The notes below the pieces were generated by a model. It saw nothing but the letters and a program-made list of their open reading frames with translations. It was not told where the DNA came from and made no database searches. A DNA stretch of 5,839 nt from the NCBI GenBank assembly GCA_031271245.1, contig JAISWC010000188.1:1-5839 (forward strand), in the 5' to 3' direction. Position numbers and translations under genes: made by a program. The stretch's first letter is position 1. The number at the start of each line of letters is the position of its first letter. The stretch is from Tannerella sp. (GTDB taxonomy: Bacteria > Bacteroidota > Bacteroidia > Bacteroidales > Tannerellaceae). Positions 1 to 5,455 of this stretch are shown piece by piece.

Positions 1-334
1 GAGGGTAAAGGAAGACATTTTCAGACTGCTCGACTATCTGGAGCATATCGCCACCTACGGAGTTCATGAGGAAACGGGAAACAAGGTGAACATTTATGTG
101 GCCGACGTGGATGTCACCAGTTCGTATGCCTACATCAGGGGAGACAATTTCAATCTCTGTGTCCTCAAAACCTTTTTCCTCGCATCGGCGACGTCGACGG
201 ACGAAGTGATCTACGAAAAAACCAAAAACTGGATCACCGCCACACTAAGGCTATCCACACTGATTACCGTGGCCAACGAACGACAGCGGGTGCTGTATTT
301 CGAACGGCAGCGGGAGATTGTGCGCTCGCTGTAA
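1..334 (+). CDS. C-terminal end of an unrecognised protein (5' truncated)
   Basis: An open frame enters from the left edge (first full codon at 2) and stops with TAA at 332-334, leaving about 110 residues. The gene begins outside the window, so the internal ATG at 86 is not a believable start. The visible part looks like a soluble mixed alpha/beta tail. A strand-rich stretch (NIYVADVDVTSSYAYIRGDN) is followed by two likely helices, the last one rich in Arg, Glu and Gln (ANERQRVLYFERQREIVRSL). There is no signal peptide or membrane segment in this part, and I see no catalytic motif. It ends 12 nt before the transporter gene with no room for a promoter, so the two are probably co-transcribed. 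It does not resemble the C-terminus of aspartate 4-decarboxylase, the classical partner of AspT. I do not recognise the family. Confidence 0.75.
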   Translation, partial: RVKEDIFRLLDYLEHIATYGVHEETGNKVNIYVADVDVTSSYAYIRGDNFNLCVLKTFFLASATSTDEVIYEKTKNWITATLRLSTLITVANERQRVLYFERQREIVRSL

Positions 335-346
335 AAAACAACTTGT

Positions 347-2023
347 ATGGAATGGATTCATGAACTATTGTGGGGCGAAGGCATCGCCCATTCGGTACTG
401 TTGCTGTCCGTGGTAATTTTCCTGGGGATTCTGCTGGGACAAATCAAGGCAGGCGGGATTTCGCTGGGAGTCACGTTTGTGCTCTTTGCCGGCATTCTGC
501 TGGCGCATTTCGGCTTTTCGATGAATCCGCACATCCTTCATTTTTTCAAGGAATTCGGGCTGATTCTGTTTGTCTATTCGATTGGGATGCAGGTAGGCCC
601 CGGATTCTTTTCCTCTTTCCGCAAGGGCGGGATGACGCTCAACCTGCTGGCCGCGGGCGTTGTTTTCCTGGGCGTACTCGTCACCCTGTCCATTCACTGG
701 CTGACGGGCATTCCGATGCCTACGATGGTCGGCATCCTGTCCGGCGCCGTCACCAATACGCCCGGTCTGGGCGCCGCCCAGCAAGCCTGGTCCGATGTGC
801 ACGGGACGCCCGACGGTTCCATTGCCCTGGGCTATGCCGTGGCCTATCCGCTGGGCGTGGTGGGAATCATCCTGTCCATCCTGTTTGTCCGTCTGGTGTT
901 CCGCGTCCGTTTCGACGAGGAAACAAAACGGCTGAACCTCGAAGACGATTCGCACGCCAATGCCGCGCGTCCCGTCTCTCTGATGGTGAAAAACCCGGCC
1001 ATCTTCGGCCGTACCGTCAGCGAGATTTCAGCCCTGATGAAACACCGGGAGTTTGTGATTTCGCGCATCTGGTACAACGACAGCAAGAAAATTGAAATGG
1101 TGACGGCCGATACGGTATTGCACGAAAACGACAAAATCTTCGTCATCACCAACGAACAGGACGCCGAGACGGTGAAGGTATTCGTGGGCGAGGAGATACC
1201 GATGGAACGCAAACAGTGGATACGTTCCGAGAGTCAGTTTATCAGCCGGCGGATTCTGGTGACCAAGTCCAACCTGAACGGCAAACGGCTGGGAGACCTT
1301 AAACTGAGAAAAATCTCCGGCGTCAACATCACTCGCATCAACCGTTCGGGCGTGGACTTTGTCGCCTCGCCGAACGTGACGCTGCAGGTGGGCGACCGGC
1401 TGACGGTGGTCGGCACCGAGTCGGCCATCGCCAACGTGGAGAGTGTGCTGGGCAATTCGATGAAACGGCTGAACGAACCGAATCTGGTGCCGATTTTTTT
1501 AGGCATCGCACTGGGCATTCTGCTGGGCAGCCTTCCGGTCACCATTCCCGGCATCCCGCAGCCCGTCAAGCTCGGCCTGGCCGGCGGGCCGCTGATTGTG
1601 GCCATACTGATCAGCCGTTTCGGATACAAATACAAACTGGTGACGTATACCACCATGAGCGCCAACTTGATGCTCCGCGAAATCGGGATTACGATCTTCC
1701 TCGCATGTGTCGGCATCGACGCCGGCGGCGGATTCGTGGAGACGATTCTGCATCAGGGAGGCCTGGCATGGATCGGTTACGGCTTCATCATCACCACCGT
1801 TCCCCTGCTGACCATAGGCGTGATTGCGCGTCATTTCTATCGGCTGAACTATTTCACGCTGACGGGCTTACTGGCCGGCAGCACAACCGACCCGCCCGCC
1901 CTGGCCTACGCCAATGTGACCGCCGGCAACGACGCGCCGGCCGTCGGTTATGCCACGGTCTATCCCCTGACCATGTTCCTGCGCGTGCTCACGGCGCAAC
2001 TGCTGATCCTGTTTTTTGCGTGA
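347..2023 (+). CDS. AspT/YidE-type putative transporter (aspartate:alanine exchanger family) with two RCK_C domains
   Basis: A 558-residue inner-membrane protein, close to the usual 540-560 of the AAE family (Tetragenococcus AspT, E. coli YidE and YbjL). Two homologous membrane halves are visible, about residues 12-186 and 378-558, each with five or six hydrophobic stretches. They flank a hydrophilic cytoplasmic region (about 190-375) that fits two tandem TrkA_C/RCK_C domains, roughly 207-283 and 291-372. The internal duplication shows in two matching signature segments: LSGAVTNTPGLGAA (131-144) and LAGSTTDPPALAYA (509-522). Each is followed by a GYAxxYPL motif (162-169 and 534-541). AspT itself swaps aspartate for alanine electrogenically, but most homologues have no proven substrate, and no decarboxylase gene is visible here, so the substrate is open. 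The ATG at 347 is 12 nt after the upstream stop and has no clear Shine-Dalgarno sequence. Family assignment is very sure; the substrate is not. Confidence 0.93.
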   Translation: MEWIHELLWGEGIAHSVLLLSVVIFLGILLGQIKAGGISLGVTFVLFAGILLAHFGFSMNPHILHFFKEFGLILFVYSIGMQVGPGFFSSFRKGGMTLNLLAAGVVFLGVLVTLSIHWLTGIPMPTMVGILSGAVTNTPGLGAAQQAWSDVHGTPDGSIALGYAVAYPLGVVGIILSILFVRLVFRVRFDEETKRLNLEDDSHANAARPVSLMVKNPAIFGRTVSEISALMKHREFVISRIWYNDSKKIEMVTADTVLHENDKIFVITNEQDAETVKVFVGEEIPMERKQWIRSESQFISRRILVTKSNLNGKRLGDLKLRKISGVNITRINRSGVDFVASPNVTLQVGDRLTVVGTESAIANVESVLGNSMKRLNEPNLVPIFLGIALGILLGSLPVTIPGIPQPVKLGLAGGPLIVAILISRFGYKYKLVTYTTMSANLMLREIGITIFLACVGIDAGGGFVETILHQGGLAWIGYGFIITTVPLLTIGVIARHFYRLNYFTLTGLLAGSTTDPPALAYANVTAGNDAPAVGYATVYPLTMFLRVLTAQLLILFFA

Positions 2024-2061
2024 CACGCTGTAAATGAAATGCGCCCGATGAAATTGAGCAT

Positions 2062-2076
2062 TGAAAATTATTTTCA
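2062..2076. repeat. Perfect 15-bp AT-rich palindrome upstream of the CD225-gene promoter
   Basis: Arms TGAAAAT (2062-2068) and ATTTTCA (2070-2076) are exact inverted copies around one central base. The centre lies about 26 nt upstream of the TTTG box at 2095. The size and position suit a dimeric regulator site, but an AT-rich palindrome of this length can arise by chance. It is not a convincing terminator for the transporter gene because the stem contains only A, T and one G/C pair per arm. Confidence 0.3.
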
Positions 2077-2094
2077 CCCTTCTCCTTAAAAATA

Positions 2095-2126
2095 TTTGGT
2101 TCGTATGTCATAATACTTTACTTTTG
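2095..2126 (+). promoter_or_regulatory. Bacteroidetes-type promoter for the GYF_2/CD225 gene
   Basis: TTTG at 2095-2098 and TACTTTTG at 2119-2126 are separated by 20 nt. This is an exact match to the Bacteroidetes primary sigma-factor consensus (TTTG, 19-21 nt, TAnnTTTG). Transcription would start around 2131-2135, giving a leader of about 20 nt before the ATG at 2154. This also rules out the in-frame TTG codon at 2061, which lies upstream of the promoter. Confidence 0.75.
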
Positions 2127-2153
2127 TCCTCATTATTATTCAAAAAACTGGTT

Positions 2154-2669
2154 ATGGAAAAAGAATACTTTTACTTAAATGGAGAAACGAAAGTAGGGCC
2201 ACTTTCGTTGGAAGCGCTGAAATATGCGCCTGTTACGCCCACGACACTTGTGTGGACTAATACAATACCGGACTGGGTGGAAGCCCGCACGTTGCCGGAA
2301 CTGGAAAGTCTTTTTAATTCGGCAGTTCCGCCGCCGCCACCGGCTTCATCGACGGTTCCGCCGCAAGCATCTTATTATGCGGAGAAGTTTGGGAATCCGG
2401 GTACGCCACCTCCCATGCCCGAAAATTATCTGGTTTGGGCCATTTTGACGACGGTACTCTGTTGTCTGCCGCTGGGAATTGTATCCATCATCAATGCAAC
2501 GAAAGTAAGCACGCTGTACGCACAGGGCGATTATGCCGGAGCGCAAAAGGCGGCGGACGATGCAAAGAAATGGGCCATGTGGGGCGCTATCGTGGGAGGA
2601 ATCGTTGTTATCCTTTATATCATATTCATTGTGGTTATCGGAGTGGCCGGAGGATTGGCGAACATGTGA
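2154..2669 (+). CDS. GYF_2 and CD225/dispanin domain membrane protein
   Basis: A 171-residue protein in three parts. Residues 4-52 match the GYF_2 (DUF4339) fold, with YFYLNGETKVGPLSLEAL and LVWTNTIPDWVEA, the hallmark Gly-Pro turn and Trp positions. Residues 57-90 are a proline-rich linker, including PPPPP at 59-63 and PPP at 85-87. Residues 91-165 match the CD225/dispanin domain: a first hydrophobic segment ending in VLCCLPLGIVSIINA (101-115), a short charged loop with alternating Ala, Lys and Asp (122-139), and a strongly hydrophobic second segment (142-166). In eukaryotes CD225 proteins (IFITMs) act on membranes; bacterial members have no established role, and GYF-like domains often bind proline-rich peptides. 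The frame stays open back to a TTG at 2061, but I choose the ATG at 2154 because it sits just behind a good promoter and directly precedes the domain. The DUF2752 gene follows after 94 nt. Domain call firm; function unknown. Confidence 0.9.
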   Translation: MEKEYFYLNGETKVGPLSLEALKYAPVTPTTLVWTNTIPDWVEARTLPELESLFNSAVPPPPPASSTVPPQASYYAEKFGNPGTPPPMPENYLVWAILTTVLCCLPLGIVSIINATKVSTLYAQGDYAGAQKAADDAKKWAMWGAIVGGIVVILYIIFIVVIGVAGGLANM

Positions 2670-2697
2670 TTTTTCAACCTTTTTATTTTTATTGGGA

Positions 2698-2736
2698 GAT
2701 TCGGGAAAGAGCCGGTTTTCGTCCGGCTCCCGAATC
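2698..2736 (+). terminator. Strong hairpin between the CD225 and DUF2752 genes (terminator or attenuator)
   Basis: The inner stem GAGCCGG (2709-2715) pairs with CCGGCTC (2723-2729) around a 7-nt loop. The outer stem GATTCGG (2698-2704) pairs with CCGAATC (2730-2736), with a 4-nt bulge (2705-2708) on the left side. That gives 14 pairs. No T-run follows; the T-rich stretch (2670-2690) lies before it. A classical intrinsic terminator is therefore uncertain. It may instead reduce readthrough or protect the 3' end of the upstream mRNA. Confidence 0.5.
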
Positions 2737-2763
2737 CTCAAATCTGTTTCCCGTAACTTGCGG

Positions 2764-3159
2764 ATGTATCGAATAACAGGAAAAATCAGAATTTATGCGG
2801 TCGTTATCCTGGCGGGCATGATTGTGGCGGGCATCCTCTACTTCCGCTTCAATCCGGCCGATTCGCCGCTGTTTCCCAAGTGTCTCTTCCTGCTGCTGAC
2901 AGGTCTGAAATGTCCCGGATGCGGTTCGCAGCGGACAATTCATGCCCTGTTGCATCTGGACTTCCGCGCGGCATGTTCGCAGAATATGCTGCTGGTAGCC
3001 TCTCTCCCGTATCTTTTCCTGCTGATTGCGGCGCAGGCGATTCGTTTTTTTTCCCCTTCTGCGACATTCCCCGTTCGCATCCAGCGGCCGGCCATCATTT
3101 GGACGTATTTTGCCATAGTACTGCTGTTTTGGGTGACAAGAAATGTGTTCGGGTTCTAA
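2764..3159 (+). CDS. DUF2752 family small membrane protein
   Basis: A 131-residue protein with three hydrophobic segments, about 9-27, 74-93 and 109-127. Between the first two lies the family hallmark KCPGCGSQRTIHALLHLDF, with CPGCGSQR at 50-57 and a further Cys at 40. The paired cysteines could bind a metal or form a redox pair, but the family has no assigned function. The length is typical for DUF2752. I choose the ATG at 2764 because it lies just before the first membrane segment; the frame is open further upstream, but that part runs through the hairpin and into the preceding gene. No good promoter is visible in the 94-nt gap (only a poor TAACTTG at 2754-2760), so it is probably transcribed together with the CD225 gene. 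Co-location with a CD225 gene suggests a shared membrane role, which is inference. Confidence 0.85.
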   Translation: MYRITGKIRIYAVVILAGMIVAGILYFRFNPADSPLFPKCLFLLLTGLKCPGCGSQRTIHALLHLDFRAACSQNMLLVASLPYLFLLIAAQAIRFFSPSATFPVRIQRPAIIWTYFAIVLLFWVTRNVFGF

Positions 3160-3163
3160 CCTC

Positions 3164-3191
3164 ATTGGGAATTGAGAATTGAGAATTGAGA
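3164..3191. repeat. Tandem 7-bp repeat, ATTGAGA
   Basis: Three exact copies of ATTGAGA (3171-3177, 3178-3184, 3185-3191) follow one degenerate copy ATTGGGA (3164-3170). The array sits just after the DUF2752 stop codon and about 50 nt before the ligase promoter. It lies outside both coding regions, so a change in copy number would not shift a reading frame. Confidence 0.8.
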
Positions 3192-3213
3192 ATGAAACAT
3201 GTTGGTTTTCCCG

Positions 3214-3248
3214 TTTTCGCCACAGTCTCCTTTTATTTTGTATCTTTG
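3214..3248 (+). promoter_or_regulatory. Probable Bacteroidetes-type promoter for the ligase-phosphatase operon
   Basis: TATCTTTG at 3241-3248 is an exact TAnnTTTG box. The upstream element is imperfect: TTTTCG at 3214-3219 lies 21 nt before it in place of a clean TTTG. The downstream bases TCC match those after the promoter at 2126. A start near 3255 would leave a leader of about 30 A-rich bases before the ATG at 3287. Confidence 0.6.
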
Positions 3249-3286
3249 TCCGCTGAAAAAGAATTAAAGATAATTAGTTGAACGAA

Positions 3287-4591
3287 ATGATAAAAAGTGA
3301 AGATCTCCCGTATCTCCCATACGACCGGATCAGCGCCTTTCAGGAGCAGAGACTCTCGGAAACGTTGGAATATGTCGCAGCCCGGTCGCCCTATTACAGG
3401 GAACTGTTTGCAAAAGAGAAAATAGACGTTTCAAAAATCCGGCATCCGGAAGATTTGCAGCACATTCCCGTGACCACCAAAAAGGATTTGCAACTCCGTA
3501 ACGGGGAATTTCTCTGCGTACCGCCTGCGGACGTACTGGACTACGTGACGACCTCGGGCACGCTGGGCGAACCGGTCACCTTTGCCCTGACCCGCTCCGA
3601 CCTGGAACGCCTGGCGCAGAGTGAATACCTTTCATATCAGATCTGCGGCTGCACCAGCGACGACATCCTGCAACTGATGGTGACCAACGACCGCTGTTTC
3701 ATGGCAGGGCTGGCCAGTCTGTTCGGCAGTTTCCGGTTCGAGTCGGGCATCATCCGCTCGGGCAACGGGATTCCGGAACTTCAGTGGAATCTGATTCGCC
3801 GGATTCACCCGACGGTGTGCGTCTGCGTACCGTCATTCATCCTGAAACTGATTGAATTTGCCGTGGCGCGGGGCATTGATTACCGCCATTCGTCGCTGAA
3901 AAGAGCCGTCTGCGTGGGCGAAAACCTGCGTACCAGCGAACACGGATACAGTATCCTGGGCGAGAAAATTCACGCCCTCTGGCCGGAGCTTTCCCTCTAT
4001 TCCAACTATGCGTCCACCGAGATGCAGTCCTCCTTTATGGAGTGCGAGAAACAGTGCGGCGCACACCACAAACCCGACCTGACAATCGTGGAGTTTCTGG
4101 ACGACCACAACCGGCCGGTCCGCGCAGGCGAGCCGGGCGAAATCACCGTAACCACGCTGGGCGTGGAAGGCATGCCGGTGATCCGTTTCAAAACGGGCGA
4201 CCTTTGCCTCCATTTCAAGGAACCCTGCGCCTGTGGACGCAACTCGCTGCGGTTAGGCCCCATCCTCGGACGCAAGGGACAGATGATCAAGTACAAGGGC
4301 ACGACGCTCTATCCGCCGGCGCTCTATGACGTGCTCGACAATATCCCGGAGATAAGGAACTACATCGTGGAGGTGTACACAAACACGATCGGTACGGACA
4401 GCATCAGCATCCGCGTGGGCAGCACATGCAACAGCGAAATGTTTGTGAAGCAGATCAAAGACCTGTTCCGGTCGAAGATTCGCGTGGCGCCGGACATTAT
4501 CTTTGAACCGGTCGAACTGATTGCCCAGAAGCAGCTCCCCCCGACCAGCCGGAAACTGATCAAGTTTTTTGACTACAGGGAGGAAAAATAA
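3287..4591 (+). CDS. Phenylacetate-CoA ligase-like (PaaK family) adenylate-forming enzyme
   Basis: A 434-residue cytoplasmic enzyme, the usual size for PaaK-type ligases, which activate an aryl or acyl acid with ATP and transfer it to CoA. Visible ANL-superfamily motifs are the P-loop-like TTSGTLGEP (88-96), YASTEM (241-246) for the adenine/acid site, RFKTGDL (300-306) for ribose binding, and the hinge region GRKGQMIKYKG (328-338). The C-terminal lid has Lys423 in PPTSRKLIKFFD, where the catalytic lysine is expected. Cys253, Cys257, His260, His261, Cys314 and Cys316 could form a metal site. The P-loop has Glu95 where many relatives have Lys. The true acid is unknown; no phenylacetate or indolepyruvate genes are nearby. 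A TTG at 3278 would add three residues; I prefer the ATG at 3287. The HAD phosphatase gene starts 3 nt after the stop. Confidence 0.88.
   Translation: MIKSEDLPYLPYDRISAFQEQRLSETLEYVAARSPYYRELFAKEKIDVSKIRHPEDLQHIPVTTKKDLQLRNGEFLCVPPADVLDYVTTSGTLGEPVTFALTRSDLERLAQSEYLSYQICGCTSDDILQLMVTNDRCFMAGLASLFGSFRFESGIIRSGNGIPELQWNLIRRIHPTVCVCVPSFILKLIEFAVARGIDYRHSSLKRAVCVGENLRTSEHGYSILGEKIHALWPELSLYSNYASTEMQSSFMECEKQCGAHHKPDLTIVEFLDDHNRPVRAGEPGEITVTTLGVEGMPVIRFKTGDLCLHFKEPCACGRNSLRLGPILGRKGQMIKYKGTTLYPPALYDVLDNIPEIRNYIVEVYTNTIGTDSISIRVGSTCNSEMFVKQIKDLFRSKIRVAPDIIFEPVELIAQKQLPPTSRKLIKFFDYREEK
4577..4584 (+). promoter_or_regulatory. Shine-Dalgarno-like site for the HAD phosphatase
   Basis: AGGGAGGA lies inside the last codons of the ligase gene, 10 nt before the ATG at 4595. 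The other starts in this window have A-rich leaders without such a site, as is usual in Bacteroidetes. The site supports this start and suggests that the phosphatase is translated by ribosomes finishing or re-initiating after the ligase. Confidence 0.55.
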
Positions 4592-4594
4592 CGG

Positions 4595-5380
4595 ATGAAC
4601 CGAATAAAAGCTGTATTTTTCGACATCGACGGGACGCTGGTCAGTTTCAAGACCCACCGCGTCTCGCCCTCGACGCTTGCCGCCCTCGACGCCCTGCGGG
4701 CCGGCGGAGTAAAGATTTTTGTGGCAACGGGGCGGATGCTGCCGATGATCGACGTGCTCGACGGGATTCCGTTCGATGGCTACATCACCTACAACGGCGC
4801 CTACTGTGTCGATGCCACTTGCCGGAACGTCATTTACGAATGTCCCGTCCCGCAGGAAGACCTGGAAGCGCTGGTGCATCACCTGGAAAAAGACCCTTTT
4901 CCGGTAGCCTTCATGCCGGAAGACGCCATCACCATCAACTTCGTGGACGACACAGTCAGGGAGGTGGCACGGTTCATCGACGTCCCGCTGCCGCGCCTGG
5001 AAGACCCGCGGGAGACGATCCGCAGGAAAGTATTTCAGTTCAGTCCGTATGTGAACGATGAAAAAATGCGATGCCTGGAGCAGCATGTGATTCCGCACTG
5101 CGAGGCGAGCCGCTGGATGCCGCTGTTTGCCGACGTAAACGTGCGCGGCGTCAGCAAGCAGACCGGCATCGACCGGATGCTGGAACACTACGGCCTGAAC
5201 CTCGGCGAAACCATGGCCTTCGGCGACGGCGGCAACGACATCCCCATGCTCCGGCACGCAGCCGTCGGCATAGCGATGGACAATGCCGCCGACCACGTGA
5301 AAGCGGCCGCCGACCACATCACCGCATCGGTCGACGATGATGGCATCGAACAGGCTTTCCGCCATTTCGGAATGCTGTAA
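4595..5380 (+). CDS. HAD-IIB (Cof-type) sugar phosphatase, BT4131-like
   Basis: A 261-residue cytoplasmic phosphatase of the HAD superfamily with a C2B cap. All four motifs are present: I, FFDIDGTL (8-15) with nucleophile Asp10 and acid/base Asp12; II, ATGR (44-47) with Thr45; III, Lys188 in VSKQTG; IV, GDGGND (210-215) with the Mg-binding aspartates 211 and 215. The cap lies between motifs II and III, about residues 84-182, as in subclass IIB. Length and many segments (TLVSF-THR, DGYIT-NGAYC, FGDGGNDI-MLRHAA) match what I remember of B. thetaiotaomicron BT4131, a structurally solved hexose-phosphate phosphatase; the alignment was done from memory. It probably hydrolyses sugar phosphates with Mg2+. 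The gene starts 3 nt after the ligase stop and has its own Shine-Dalgarno-like site, so the two are almost certainly one operon. The metabolic link between them is unknown. Confidence 0.93.
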   Translation: MNRIKAVFFDIDGTLVSFKTHRVSPSTLAALDALRAGGVKIFVATGRMLPMIDVLDGIPFDGYITYNGAYCVDATCRNVIYECPVPQEDLEALVHHLEKDPFPVAFMPEDAITINFVDDTVREVARFIDVPLPRLEDPRETIRRKVFQFSPYVNDEKMRCLEQHVIPHCEASRWMPLFADVNVRGVSKQTGIDRMLEHYGLNLGETMAFGDGGNDIPMLRHAAVGIAMDNAADHVKAAADHITASVDDDGIEQAFRHFGML

Positions 5381-5422
5381 ATCCGACTGTCCCGAACGGA
5401 CATGTTGAAACTGATTTTTTGC

Positions 5423-5430
5423 TACCTTTA
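5423..5430 (+). promoter_or_regulatory. Possible -7 box for the cupin gene
   Basis: TACCTTTA matches seven of eight positions of TAnnTTTG, and its distance to the ATG (25 nt) is like that of the promoter at 2119-2126 (27 nt). The upstream element is weak: the nearest TTG (5405-5407) lies only 15 nt away. A run of nine A's (5438-5446) follows in the expected leader. The change in GC at the next gene fits a separate transcription unit. Confidence 0.4.
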
Positions 5431-5455
5431 CACCGGCAAAAAAAAATGTAAGATT

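Noticed and set aside
370..1095. A 241-codon + strand frame inside the transporter gene, and a 196-codon minus frame at 365-955
   Set aside because: Both are out-of-frame shadows of the transporter, rich in Arg, His and Gln, without recognisable domains.
2061..2153. TTG-initiated N-terminal extension of the CD225 protein that would look like a signal sequence
   Set aside because: The TTG lies upstream of an exact-match promoter at 2095-2126, and the GYF_2 domain starts right after the ATG at 2154. The hydrophobic look comes from AT-rich intergenic DNA.
2533..2763. Upstream extension of the DUF2752 frame into the CD225 gene
   Set aside because: It would overlap the CD225 coding region in another frame and read through the hairpin. 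The ATG at 2764 gives a protein of normal family length.
3196..3203. AACATGTT palindrome
   Set aside because: An 8-bp palindrome is common by chance, and nothing else supports it as an operator.
4253..5365. A 370-codon open frame on the minus strand across the ligase end and the phosphatase
   Set aside because: It lies opposite two genes with intact catalytic motifs. Long antisense frames are expected where GC-rich third codon positions remove stops. The translation shows no domain.
5388..5420. Small hairpin TGTCC/GGACA followed by a T-run as a terminator for the phosphatase gene
   Set aside because: The stem has only five pairs and the T-run (5415-5420) starts 12 nt after it, too far for a standard intrinsic terminator.
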